Positions 18,161-32,650 of a stretch of DNA of 64,000 bases are shown here, piece by piece (the stretch's first letter is position 1; each line of letters opens with the position of its first letter). The position numbers were made by a program, and so were the translations under genes. The stretch is from Elgaria multicarinata webbii (Eukaryota > Chordata > Lepidosauria > Squamata > Anguidae), in the NCBI RefSeq assembly GCF_023053635.1, contig NC_086178.1, forward strand, positions 28,713,726-28,777,725, in the 5' to 3' direction. The notes under the pieces were generated by a model, which worked only from the letters and a program-made list of their open reading frames with translations, was not told where the DNA came from and searched no databases.

Positions 18161-21100
18161 GGCACAAAATAAACTCCTCTCTTTTGCAGTGTTGGCTTAG
18201 ATTATAGTTAAATGCTCGTAAAAGCTGCGCCCTTTCGCATGGATTATTTGGATGACTAGGCTAGGTCAGCAATTTATGAGTTGATGAAAGTATCCATAAT
18301 TCAGATTCCATTCTGTGATTTATTATTTGTAATATAGGAATAAGATTTCACTTGCTGTGAAGGGGGATATGGTGTGATGGTAAAGCTCAACAAGCAGGCT
18401 TGAATGACGAACTGTTGACTTGGCTCCAATGTCTATTATGACTTCTCAGTAACCAAGGCTTCCGTTTACATAGATACCATTTGTCACAAGCATTCCAACT
18501 GATGGATTTCCACCACAAGACACACATGGAACATTAGCAGAAGCATGCAAAAGCCTTTATAGGAAGCCCAGTGGATTCATGGATAGTTTTAATGCAGGTT
18601 ATAATTTTGACTGCATACACATAACACCATCTGTCAACACCTCCCTCCACCCAAGTAATGAAAGAAACCCAAATTCTGCACAGAACTAAGCAAATCATAT
18701 AGATATTTGCTTTGTATAGTGTATTTTTCTGTGCTAGACACAGAATTTAGAATTTCTGAGAAAAAATAAGGGGTGGCTGAAAGAAAAGGGAGGTAATAAA
18801 TGGATGGTCAGGGAGACTGAAATTCAAGAATAGGGCTGCCCAAGACAGTTTGCTACTCAAGGCAGAACAGCAAATGGTGCCCACTCCCCCACTCCCAAAT
18901 CAGAGTGAATAGTATTCAAGGTTGGCAAAATTATTCTGGCACCTAAGGCAGTAAATCCCACAAATGCCTCTCCCCGAGAATAAAACTATAGCAATAACAA
19001 ATAACTTTTAGTGAATCCAAAACCAGTGTTATCACGCTACCTAATAGATTCAGCCAGTCCCATGAAGTCAATGGAACCATCCATTGACAAAGGGTAAAGG
19101 GTAGTGACACTTAACCTCCAAACTATACTTTCCAGAAGCACATCATGACTTTTTCTGATTTCTCAGCTTTCACCAGACTTTAATACCCACATATTTCTAA
19201 ATTTTCTACTGCAATTATGAAGGCTAGGCTATATAAATATTAAGAGTCTCAGAGTGCACATTCACTACTTTCTACAACTGTCAACCCACGGAGCCCTAAA
19301 AGAATACAGCCGAGGTAATTAAAATAATCATTTCCATCTGAATGATAAACCTTCATTGCCTAAATCTGATTAGGCTAACTGTGTAATAATCACTGAAAGG
19401 GGGACCACAGCATTCAAAGAATTAAACTAATTTGTGCAGTTTTAATGGCAAAATTGTTTGCGGGCCACAAAGACATCATTACAGGTGATACACAAACAGA
19501 TGGATGAAGAGATGCCGTGCTCATCATTGAGAGTATCATTGACACTATCATGACACAGTCACACTCACTCAGCACTTGCAACTGTAGTAGGTATGCTAGC
19601 TGGAGGGTGGGAAAGGTACTTTGAGCCAAAGAGGCAAGACAGAATATAAATAAACAAATAAACTAAAAATATTTTTGCAACAATAAATGCGATAGTTTGA
19701 ATGCTGGGGAAATGCAAATATGTCTACAACACTACCTGTGAGTAACAATAGCACAATTATTCTGTGAAAAACTTCCATGTGAAAGGGCCTCAAAAGACCC
19801 TAAATGTACCTACAATATTTTAGGAGGAAAGGACCCATGTCCTTAGCAACGTAGATCAAAACTTAGGCAGCCACCTGCTCACTATAGTGCTATCCTCTAG
19901 GAACATACCATTCTGGAATATGCACTAAGCTATTATTTAGCTACTGGAATAATTGAAGACAAATAGCATGTGATACATAATCAACATTATAGACCTCTCA
20001 TTTGGTTGAAAAATTAACTGAATATGGCTGAATAATATAATGAAATGTAGCAGAGTATATAGATTAATTCAGAGGTAATATTGCAGACAGTACAGAAACT
20101 TAAACAGGTTTTTTTTTATTCTTGTGGCAGTTGTAAGGAGAAGAGAAAAAATGTCTTTTATATTACCACCATTTCAATGTCCACAATAAGTTTAATAGGG
20201 ATTTTTAAAAGTTTCACAAAACAGAAAAAAACAAACACTAAAATGCAACTCACAAAGCAAATTACAAAAAGCTTAGCTTTAGTAGAAGAGAGAGGACATG
20301 CCAATATCACCAAGAATTAGAAACGTGTGTTTAGTATACTAACCATGCCACCAAAACAGCCAAAAGGCATGAGGGGAAAACTCATGGCCTGAAAGAGAAA
20401 TATCAGTTCATATAAGTTGTTGCATTAATACTGTGGCCTAAAGACTGAATGCATGCAGGTGCATCCAGACTACCACTGAGCTCACTTCCCGTGTCTCATG
20501 TGAGATCTTCATCTCACTGAAGACACACACACTCTCATGCTTTTGGTCTGGACAAATGTCTTCCAATGCCCATCATCCTGCATTGTCTCCTTTTTATTGG
20601 AATCTTGCCACCTCCCTCCCTCAATTTTTTAAACTTGGTCCCCTGTTCACCTAATTTTTTTTATAAATTTCTATCTGCAGGTTTCATTTAGTATAAGCCA
20701 AGATAGATATACGGTAAACTTTTGGCCATTTCATCATTATTAGCCAGCGACTTCATGATCCTATCTAAACGTCCGTTGGCCCAAAGCAGGTTAATCCGAT
20801 TGTGGTGGGGGAGTGCAATTGTGCAAATTCAGTGTTGGTTAACACAAGGGTGGGCAGAGGGTAGATAAAGATCTACTGGTAAATCTCTGGCTAATTTGCA
20901 GGTCAGCAGATGTTTCTGACAAAAAAAGTCATCTATCCCTTTCCCCCACCCACCAATCTTGCTGAGAAAGAATGCTTGGGGCAAAACCAGGAGTTGATTT
21001 TTGTGTGAAAGGACTCGTGAGCTTGTTTCTGGTACCAATCACAAATCCCTGGGCTGAACATGTGCTCAAAGGCACTCTACCCTGTTTCTTAATTATTAAG

Positions 21101-24100
21101 GTATGTCCATCGGCCTGAGCTATTATTTTGCACAAGGCTCCTGCTAGTAGAGCCCAGGGTTCCAGTAAAAAAAAAAAAACTATGATTTTGCAAGCCTATA
21201 AACTGCTGGTCTCTTTGTTAACAACACAGTATGACAATGGAACCAATTGCTTAGGGAGGTCGTGGGCTCTCCCGTACTAGAAGTATTCAAGATGCAGCCG
21301 GACAGCCATCTGTCAGGGATGCTTTAAGGTGGATTCCTGCATTGAACAGGGGGTTGGACTCAATGGCTTTATAGGCTTCTTCCAACTCTACTATTCTATG
21401 CTTCTATGATCTATACATGACAAAATTAAGAAACATTAGTCAGGATCCTATTTGGCATTAGTGCAAATATAAATTATGTTGTACTAGCAGAAGCGATAGC
21501 ATTTGCTGATATGATGGGAAATACGTTGTGCCAGCAAATGCTATTAGTGTTGTATTAGAGATAGCTTATGCTAGCATAACATAATTTACACTATCTCAAA
21601 CCTTTACTTCCTACAGGAAAGAGGAGGAACACGTATGCAGAAGAAACATTTTTTAAAGATTTGTTCCTAAATGGAGAGGGATGAAAAACTGAAATGGAAT
21701 GTGACAAGAATACTGGTATGGACAAGCCCTTGTGATGACAACATGCCCCTATCACGAAACATTAGTGATCTCTATTTCTTTAGTATACTGACCATGCCAC
21801 CAAAACTGCCAAAAGGCATAAGCGGAAAACTTGTTGCCTGAAAGAGAAGCATCAGTTCATGTAAAATTGTTGCACTAATAACATGGTGTAAATATTAAAA
21901 TGTAGAAAGAAGGCATGCCCAGTTCACCAAAAGTTAAGAGTTTTGTGTTTCTTTAGTATACTAACCATGCCACCAAAACTGCCAAAAGGCATTAGGGGAC
22001 AGCTCATCGCCTGAAAGAAAAATATTAGCTTGCGTGAATTACTGCACTACTACTGTGGATAAAGCATTCATATTTAATAGATGAAATCCGAAAATACCTT
22101 CCTAACTCAAACAGGCACAGCATAACAGAAACACAGGACCAAACTCAGTGCTTGCTTGCAGCCATATTTGTTGTTTGAACATCTGCTCTATTCAAATATA
22201 AAGCAGGGTGTGGGTGTGTCTAATTTTAACTACAACTGGGTTAAGAGGAGATGAACTTACCATTTCTTTATGGCCCTTTGAGAGACTCCTTCCCACCCCA
22301 CAGCCTAGTTCTCAGACCTGAAGGGAGCTGGGCCAGAACTGTGCACGGGGAAAACAAGCCATGGACATGTAAAGCCAGGGAGGGAGGAACATTCAACTCC
22401 TTTCACTCATATGCCCCTTCTGATGCTACTATTAGACACCCTTCTCTGCTTGATTTGTGAACAGGGAGATATGTGAACAAACATGGCTGCTGCCGTCACA
22501 TCTAATCTGGCCCTGAAATTCAGCTCTTTAGTTAATACAGTTTACACTGTATTTGAATATATTTTTGCTCTGTAAAATATGGTCTTTGAAGTTAAAGTTA
22601 GAACGTTTTGAACTTCACACACCTCCCTGCTTTCCTAAACATTACATTCTATGTATCTGCTGTCAAGATTAGCTAGTTCAGAAGAAGCGATGTTGGTTAA
22701 AATGAACAAATCTGTTCCTGCTCAAAATATAATTTTGGTAACTAAATTTCAAAAGGTTGAAATAAATTGCAGACCATAAAAATTAAAAAAAGCAATACTG
22801 CTAGTCCGCACACAAGCGATCATTTTATGTAAAAGCAAGAGATTATGTGGAGTTAGTAATGAAATACATACAGATTCTCTAAAATATTCATAGAACCCTG
22901 GTGATAAACGAAATCATCTCTCCCATGTCAGCACTTTCAAAGGTCACTGCAAAGAATTTCTGAGTAAATCTATCACCATGTACAGAATGGTTTGACTTAT
23001 AAATCCACAGTGAAGAAATTATATGCTAATACACATATATAAATAGATGATGCTATAAACACCATCTAATGCAGTTTCAGAATTCAGCCAACTGGGCTTG
23101 AATATCTCTGCATGGAAAAAACGCTGGAAAACCTGGATATAAATTTGAATTTCTAAAAGCATGGATGAAGGGTATAGTTATATGCAACTATCAGATGTAT
23201 TTTACTACAACAGCCATTTTGTATTTATTCAGTAAGTACATAATACTTTCTACAGTGCAACTGCTAGAGCAGTGTACATGTAAAACCAACTCTGCCCATT
23301 TGTAGCCTACTACCTCTATACCTTTTCGATCCCTTGCAATCCCCACTCCCTGCTTTACATTCTCTCCCCACCTCTAGGACAGAGAAGCTGCTCTGGCCTG
23401 CCCAGCAGTGACTTCACAATAAGAATTTGGAGTGCAGGATAAATTCATCCACATGCTTTAAGAGTCTTTCCAGCACTCAACTAAAATAGAGGATTTACTC
23501 ACCAGTGCACTGCTGTCACAGGAGCAACTCCAAAGCAACTAGTTTTGAAATAAAGTGCTTAGGTTTCCTTAAGTACTGTAGTGGACTAGAAACTTAGCAG
23601 CAGCAAAAAGCCGCTCCTGAATAGGCCAAATTGTTCTAATTGGTACCTTGCTGTAGAGTATTAAGATTTAATCTTTGAATGAAAGCACATTTTTAACATT
23701 GCTTATGACCAAGCCCAATTAGACTATTAGCTACTGCACATGTTCTAAGGAAGAGGTTTGTCTCATGTTAATGGGACCTGATTTCATTTAAAGGCTAGAA
23801 ATGTAATCACACCAAATGACAGGTAAAGCATTGCAAACTTTGGAAGTAACACAATCTTCCTTAGCTTCAGAAGGAAAAAATGAATGTAAACATTGCTTTC
23901 AAAGAACCTAACTGTTTCTAAGCTGCCACACAATACCATTTCCTTCCAAGATGAATGTAGTAATACATAGACTGTGTAAATCCAGAACTAATAATATGAT
24001 CATGTGCAGAGCTGAATATTACAGCAATCCCGCTTCCTAAATGCACAGTCCCTCCAGCTGGGTAATTCTATCTGGCAGTCAACCTCTCACTGGTTTGGTG

Positions 24101-27100
24101 TATCCCTCAGTATCAGGATACACTTAGACATTAGAGATTTTTTCAGCTGCTGAAAAAACATGGCTCTCTGGATATAAACTATGTTCCCTATGTAAGTTTA
24201 AGTTTGGAGTGATTTCATGAAGATTTTATCAGCCTTCCCACCACATATAATTTTCACACACACACACACACAAAGCAGGCCTGCAAAAAGCACAGTTTCT
24301 TTAGACCATAAAAATAATTTTATATACAGTAAATAACATTGAGATATATATAGTCATTCATCATTAAAGCAATCATATGACATACACAATTTTTTTTCAC
24401 ATGTACACACTGCTGGAAGGATAAATAAGCACCTTTTCAGCTGTTGTCAGTTGACAGGAACTCTTTTTACTGCTGTTGTTGATTTTATAAAAATACAATA
24501 TCTGGTTCAACTAAACTAGATAGTTATCTTATCTCTTAGTAAATGGGACAACTCAATAGCAGTGTAAATACTTCATTGCCCTCCCCTGGCAGGCAGCGGG
24601 GCAAATCCTCCTTTACCCTTTCCCAGGGGGAAGGTTTGACTTTAGAAAGTGTATAGATTAGTTTGCTTCATTCTATTTTTAAATACCCTTTATTGCCATT
24701 GCCAACTGGCAGACAAAAAAGTAGTGGCTGCACAAAGTGTTTAGTCTCAGTTAATGAACTGTGTGTGGACATGAGGCGAAATCCAGAATTTGCACTCCTC
24801 TCCATGCATCCCTCCAAATCTACTCCAGAAAAATCCCCAACTCTCTGGAGCAGGTTTTAAAGGTGGATGGGAGGGAGACTACAGGGCTTGGGGAATTGCC
24901 TCGCCCCACTATTCATTCACAGAAGCAGTACTGTTAGGAATGATTAATTGGATACAACCCACTGAGTTTATACAGATTCTCTGTTTCCACCAAAAGAATT
25001 ATGGTTCTACAGATGAAATATAACCGTTTCACTTCAAAGGGAAATTGCATGCGAAACTCAACGTGGATCTAAAGATTACATCCTGGGCTTTTCCCAGTTC
25101 AATGAGACTAGGATGGACCTAGATTTCTGATCCATATAAGGGTATAATATTCTACAGTAAAAAATATTTCTATCCCCTCCATTTCCTGGGGAGTTGTGCA
25201 TATAGTATATGTTCTAATGTATTTATTTAGACATACAACTTATAGCAAGAGAGTTTGGTTTTCCCTTTTATTTTTAAATAATAACTGAGGGCCAGGATGA
25301 AATGTATATTTCTCTTTAAACAAAAATGAGTAGTTAACTATATATTCTTTTCTGAACTGAACAGGTAATACTATAATTTAAAGAAATGTGGTTGGAGAAG
25401 TACAAACACAGGTAACTAAAATATGCTATAGACCATTCATTCAATCTTCACTTTTTCAGGTACAAGCGCCCATGTAATCAGAACAAAAGGATGAGAACCC
25501 CAAATGGACAGTGATCTTTGAATATCTTTTTATATGCTAACATGTGCCTAGATGCTGCTCACGAAAGCAGAATTAGATCTGAATTAAGCCCAACTGCATT
25601 TCTATTTGGAAAAAGCTACCAAAGTACAAGCCAAAAAAAAAGGGGTGGGTGGGAATCTGGCAGTTACCTTTCAGACCTGCTGGTGACAGTTTCTGCCGCT
25701 TAAATATTAAAGCATCAGTTACTAGTTTATAGACTACTGATTTGGGCACAATTCCACCCCACCCCTCTGTCGTTGTATTATCCTTGAATACAAATTCCAA
25801 AGGCTCAGTTCTGACATTAATCAGTGAAAAAGATCCTTAAAAGATAAAACAATAAATATATATAGCCTTCCAAAATGCAGAAACCAACAAGAGTTTTGTA
25901 GTCAAAGTGTTCTGCACTGGAAATATGGATTTATCACTCCATGAGTGCACACAGTTTAACATAAAAAGAAAAGCTGAAAACTATTAGTTTCATATTTGAA
26001 GATTGTCTATTAGATTGTCTATCAATTTACTTTACCTTCCTCATAGGAAGATTCCAAGAATTGTTGTGTCAGCAAAGTAACAACTTCCAGGGCAATCCCA
26101 TGCATGTCTACTCAGAAGAAAGCCCTATTAAATTTAATGGGTCTCACTTCCAGGTAAGTGTGAATAGTACTGTAACCTAAGATGGGATATAGTACCAATT
26201 CACCAACATGTCATTAGGCATGATATTATACTATTGTTACAAGAATGTTACATGTTTGTGTCATCAGAAAAACTGGCACGAAAGTTAACTTAAAGAGCAA
26301 TGAGCCACCTGATACATCTTTCTAGAGAATAGGATCAGATAGAATACAAGTCTTATTCAGTCTCTCTCTCTCTGTTAACATTTTGTGTTTGGGTGGCTAC
26401 TTAAAAAGGATTTAAACATAATTATCCCTGACTTATATGCAAGAAAGTGGATGCAACAAAAGTAAACTAGCTTGCCCAGCAAATTATCAGGAGAAAGGCA
26501 ACTAAAACGTCCCCAATGAGAAGCACCATATCTCCCCACTGATGATAGGTTATGGTGTAATCCATGAGACTGAGGAAAGACATACCTTGTGATTGTCCCT
26601 CAAAGCCATACCAGAATCAGGATGCCCTCTATGATCTAGATTTCCGTGTCCACCATCTTTAATGGCAAGAAATGGATCTCGCCCAAAAGGCTCAGAGAAG
26701 AAACGCCGTAGATGTTCATTATGTGCAGCAAATGGATCCCTGAAGATGATATTAAAAAGGGGGAGTGTTACAGCTTATATCTAATTATGCATTTAGAAAA
26801 CAGGCAAGCTTTCAAGATGTAAAATTTAACAGAATCCATTACCTTGGAGGAAATATATGATTTGCTACACTTTTTTAAGCCCACACACTATTTCAGAGTT
26901 AAATTTGATATACGTTTCATTGTTGCACCAAAAAAAAAAAAAAAAAGAAAGAACAAAGGAGGCAGTACACCTATAACAGCAACTCATACTGAAAGACAGT
27001 GCAAGATCTCCTCTGAGGCCAGGTATTATGGGTCCATTCAAACACTCCTGATGCAGACACACAGCAGGATTACTTACTTCAAAAGGAAGTATTTGGAAGG

Positions 27101-30100
27101 CATTTAGGGCTTTACAGGAGTCTAATTTATCAATCACAGTATACTAGTAGTTCTATATTGGTATATACTGGCATGACTAAATAGTGCATATTGTTCTGTC
27201 CTTGGAACCTGAATATACATCATTTTAACATGGAAACAGCAGCTATTCCAATATGTTTATTCTCCTATGACTGCGTTTGGATGACACATAACCCATGATG
27301 GGTTAATTAAGCCATGATGGGTTATTGTATTGTCTGGTGGGAATTTCTTAATCCATGATGGCTTATTTGGCCAAAATATCCCACGGTCTGCAGAGTGGGT
27401 TATTTAACCCATCAGGGGTTATTGTGTTGTGGTCAGTTACAGTGGGCTATTTTGGCTGGCTACAGAGCTGTGCGGCAAGAGCAGTCAAAACTGCTGCCAC
27501 TCTGTGGTGTACTGGCTTGATGATTAGGAACACGTTAAAGCGTGGGTTCTCAACAAGGGGGGAATTTTAGAGTTTGGGGGGGGGAATTGGGACCACTATT
27601 CAGCAAAGTATGATGTCCTGTAGATTATGTCTTCCTACACGTAATTAAAAACGTCCCAGAAAAGTGGCATGTCGTCTGCAAAAGCCAGGCCTTTGCTCTC
27701 TTTTCCCTCCCTCCCTCGCAATCCTAGAAGTTTCAAGCTTCCCATTTAAAGAGGCAACGCAAAGCATGGGAGCTGAGAATGTAAAAGGGGCCATGCTTTG
27801 TGTTGACCCTTTAAATGGGACTAATATAGAAAAAAATAAAAGATTTTCAATATTATATGCATATTATTTGGAATGCACCTTTTGAGTTAGACTATCTTGG
27901 GAAGGGGGGAATTATATTCTGAACAATGATGAAAGGGGGGAATGGAGCAAAAAAGGTTGAGAACCACTGCGTTAAAGGGATGAAGCCAGCAATGTAGAGG
28001 AGGCAGGCCATGGGGTTTGGTCCCAATCCTGCAACCCCCCAAGGTTTTCCAACTATTTCCCCTTTTGAGGGCACTTGGGATTTTCCCTCCTGAGTGAGTT
28101 ATTGACCTGGGGGTTTGTTTGATGGTGGATCAGATGCCTTTTGACTGGATGAAGTTTTCTCCCGATCTTGCAAATTTTTGGTGCTTCAGAGGTGAAACGG
28201 CACCACTGCTCAACTGTAAGGACTACAGCAGGACAGGGGACTGAATCAAATTACACACAGTAGCTTATTTGTCTGATCATGTGGGGGATAACAGTAGCTT
28301 ATTTTCAAAATAAGCTACTGTGACTAGCTTATTAGCCCATCATGGCTTAAAGTGATGTCCGAACGCAACCATTATGTGTTTGTGCCTTGGAAAGAGTTTA
28401 GTTTGCATTATTGTTTCCACCGAAAAGATTTAAAACAATTGATTCGGGACCAACCACAGCAGAAGACTGTATGAAAATAATATCACAGTCTACTCCTCGG
28501 AAAACTAAATGCACAGGACTGCCTTTCACAGAACGGAAATTGCTTCTGCACCTGTCTGCGCTATTCAGGAAAAAACTTGGCAGGACCAGGAAAGACTTTG
28601 AAATCTACTAGAGCTTCCCAGGAACAGCTGCTTGGTCAGGGAGACATTTATAAAACCAATTTTATCCTAGACAGTATTTCTGGCTTGCCAATTCAAGATC
28701 TCTCCTTGTGAGGCAGAGGAAGCTTTCAAATTAGTGTACTGTTTTAGAAGTTAATCCCAAGGTGAAGTATCCTCTCCACTTGTATGATCCAATTTGCAGC
28801 GTCTAGAATAGATATCACTTACTGCAAGTGAAAAACTACAATTTGAATCAGACTCTGAGCAGTTTCTAAACCAGGAAGTTGTCAGCCACTGTGGCTAGTA
28901 TAATAGACAACTGCATAGTCCCTATATATGTTTTAAAAAAAGAAAAGAAACACATCTACTACGACAATGGCAGAGTTCGCTTATTAGACCACGGAGTCAG
29001 TTCATATGTCATAGTAAGCAACTGTGGAACACCACACTGTGTGCCAGCTGCCATTTTGAATATGCAAGCCACAGTGTGTGTGTGTGTGTGTGTCATGGCT
29101 TGTTATGTCATGCAAACCCAAGTGGCATAGATTGTGCAAGTGTTATTCTATGGTTATCCACTGCCTGGGTTCACACAATGTAAGCTGTGGTGTGCACCCA
29201 AAATGGCTCACAATGTGCACAAACTACATGCTGGTGCATGCAGCCACTTCATGTCCCCACACCTGAAAGAGCAGGCAAACAAACAATAACTTAGCAGTAT
29301 GGATCAAAAGCCAGCTTTAAAGAAAGGTTTGTCGTTGGCTTGTTTTGGCAGAATAAACTGTACTCCTGAGTGCAGATGCAACACTAACCTATGCCTGGCT
29401 TGTTAACTGACATGAAAAGCTGTAGTAAATCAAACACAGACTCCTCCTCACTGCCACGCCAGAAGAGGAAAAGTTAGCAGGAAGCATATGAACCTGAGGG
29501 GGGAATAGGCTTTCCCCATCACAATAAACAATGGTTTACTGCAATGTCCAAACACTGCCAATATGAGTTTTGTCAATATTTGAACAGTACCTCAAAGATT
29601 TCTAATAACTAAATACTCTAATGAATATTATGTAAGATATTGTCCTTATGCTCCATTCTTTGACTTGTACATTATGACTAGATATCCTTCTGGAATGTGA
29701 GTTTACAAAACAAAACAAAAAAGAAGGAGAAAGAAAGGTTACGAGATCTCATCCCAGATTTATCCACTAAGGTTACACTTATTGTGGATATGATAATATT
29801 TTATAAAGACTTCTAATGTACACATCTTCATACTTTTATATTGCTATTACCATCCTTGTTGGGAACTCCAAGTTAATAAATTTTAAAAAGGGAGTTCATG
29901 CAGAAATAAAATCTGAACTGGGAACTCCCAGGTTCACAGCCCAATTTCCTAGCTACAATGCTACAGCAAGCCACCAGTGGGATTTTTTTTGTTTAAACAG
30001 ACTGCCATTTACAAATCCTCCATTAAAAAACTTATCTTTGTGCATTACTGGACACATTAAGAAACTCTCTGCATCCATCGGTAGTTTTATTTCTTCACAT

Positions 30101-32614
30101 CTAATATAGCATTTAACAGACACTCCCTCATGTCTACAGTGCTGCTTTGTGGTTGACACATCTGCTCCCATGCAATTTTTTTTCACTTCAAACACAAACA
30201 ATTAAGAAGCCAAAGCAAACATCCTGTAGAGATTTTCCCCAAAATGCTCTAGGGGGTGCTGGCTATGCATTTTAAAGCTTAACTCCTCCTAAATTGTGAC
30301 AGAAATTAGGTGACTAATAAAAAAAACCAGGTGGAGCATAACTGGAGGCCCAGAACCCTTTGGCCTTGACCCAGAAACATTACTGTGCACAAAACCCCAC
30401 ATTGTCTGAGCAAACTTTTGCTCTCACAATGGGACTATTTCCTGCTCCTACACCTCCCCAATCTGCTCTGGAATGCCCCCACAACCTTCTGGAGTAGATT
30501 TGAGAGTGAACTGGGGGGGGGGGTTCATGGGGAGGGGAATCATGCCCTCCCTATTCTGCTAACAGAAGCCATTAACTGGAATACAACCTTGTGTATTCTC
30601 TAGAAGTGGAGTAGGTATGGACCAGCGCTTTTTTCTTTTCTTTTTTTTGCTTTATTGCACTCCATTTTTTAAAGAAGCAACAAGTCACCTTTGGTTTTCT
30701 ACATGACTAAAAAGACAAGATTGTGGTTCAAATGAGGAAAGATGAAATGCACAGGAAAGAACCTGCCTGTGCATGCAAGTCTTTGGATCAGTGCCACTGG
30801 ATTTCAATAAAGTAGGAGTTGGCTGGAAAGCTGACACAGAAGCAAAAACCTTGTCAAAAGAGCAGCCTAAAAAAGTTGCTGACACAGGGTAAAATCATCC
30901 ACAAAATCATGTACGATTTTAGCTTAAGAGAGATACACCAGAAAGTAGGACTAGGTGTGTACTGACTAGGGGAATTCACAAAAACAAACACCTGGGTGTA
31001 CACCTGGTAAGAAACGTGAAACGTATGTCAGAATAATAATCAAGCGTGATTATGGCAACTTCTATGTATGTATATTCAGGCATGAAATTAGTCCACAGAA
31101 CTACCTTCTGTCAAGGCAATTAGGCAAATGGTAAATAAAAAATGAATACTAAAACCTATCCCTAGTTAAACCAGGACATACAAATAAAAGGCCAGCAAGA
31201 GGGGTTCTACACAGCTCTGTCACAACCTTGTCTCAAATATGGAAAGGTATATGGAAATATCTAACACAATCAATACTGCAGAACTGTTGTATTCTGAAAT
31301 AATGTGCGTTTGCTGCTGTTATGTTCTATAGCGAGAACACAACTTAAAATACCCCTAAAAGTGAATGAGATTTGGCAGCCATTTTTCTCCATAGTTTAGA
31401 GGTACACCTTAAGTACACTCAAGCAGGTGTAAATAACTGGAACCTACTTTCCTAGATTTAAGATATAATGTGGAAGCTTAAATTTACATTTACAGTTTGA
31501 TCCTATCTCTCATTTTGGAGTAATCTTAATAGTAAGGCTATAGAGGATCATAGTTTTTTTAGAAAGGGAATATGCAGCACAATCCTATACATGTTTATTC
31601 AGCAATACATTCCATGGTTTTCAGTGGAGTTATCCCAAGTAAGTGAGTTTAAGATTGAAGCCTACATTTTTAAACTTAAAATTTGAAGTAGGAAGTAGGA
31701 CTTTAAGTTAATCAAATACACACACACACAAATGAGCAAGAAGCAGGAATCCCAGAGCATTTAGCCCAAATTACTGGATGAACTTAAGTTAAAATAAATT
31801 ATTGTAATACAAAACACTCATCTTTTTTTTTGCATAAGCTATTATGATAGGGCAAACTGGACTAAATGAAATGAAAGTTTTCTGTCTTCTAGTCTGCAGC
31901 ATTTATTCAACATAAACCAATTAAGCAGCAAAATTTAAGATCTTATTAATTGCTCTCTCAAAACCTTTTAATATCAGTATCTTTCCATCTGTGCTTCTAT
32001 AGGCATAGTAACACCCACATCTTGTGTCGTAGAAATAGTTTAAAAAGTCATATGGAACACTTATGTCCCTTTCTGAAATTAAAAACAGAAATAGTGTGCA
32101 TATCAATTCTATTTGCAGAGTTTAAAAAAGAAACAAAATACTTTCCCCCCGTTTCCAGAAAACTTTAAAAATGTATGCTTTCAGTGTATTTGAAGGAAAC
32201 TTAAATCTTCTTGGAAACAAGTATGCTACTGTATATGTATCCCCTTGGAAACATGGGACTGAAAACCTTTAACTTTAGCTGGGCTTGACAACCGCATTGC
32301 TTATAACAAATGTTAATCTGGCACCTTCTGTATGGGAGCAAAGAACATAAAAGAGAATACTGGCACTCTGCAGTAAGAGCAGACTCAAGCCATTCTTCAA
32401 AAAGCAGCCAGTGGCATAGTTCCACAACACTGGGAAGGTTCCAGAAGGGTAGCCCTGTTAGTTTGTAACAGCGGATACAGATGGCATCTTAAAAACGAAC
32501 AGATTTATTGTAGCATAAACCTTAATGGACTAGAGCCCACTGCATCATATGTCTTACGTTTTACCTCAGCTGGCATACTGTGTGTGTGTTTGTGTGTGTG
32601 TAGACACAGACATA

Positions 32615-32650
<36 letters not shown>

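Larger units (their letters stand above)
17275..20343. other. MLF1 intron between exon 4 and cassette A
   Basis: No exon seen. Holds an (ATT)n run at 18129-18160 and a dispersed repeat at 18838-18990 that recurs at 48975-49110. The remainder is AT-rich with nothing recognised. Confidence 0.5.
22011..26585. other. MLF1 intron between exon 2 and cassette C
   Basis: No exon seen. Contains an (AC)n tract at 24256-24273, a dispersed repeat at 24780-24990 and a MITE at 26089-26183. The remainder is AT-rich with nothing recognised. Confidence 0.5.
28373..32428. other. MLF1 intron 1, middle part
   Basis: No exon seen. Holds a short (GT)n at 29073-29092, low-grade inverted-repeat words at 29040-29560 suggestive of decayed DNA transposons, a dispersed repeat at 30405-30600 and a MITE at 31573-31664. 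The remainder shows nothing recognised. Confidence 0.45.

Noticed and set aside
29040-29560. Possible further DNA transposons in MLF1 intron 1
   Set aside because: There are suggestive inverted words but no convincing paired ends.
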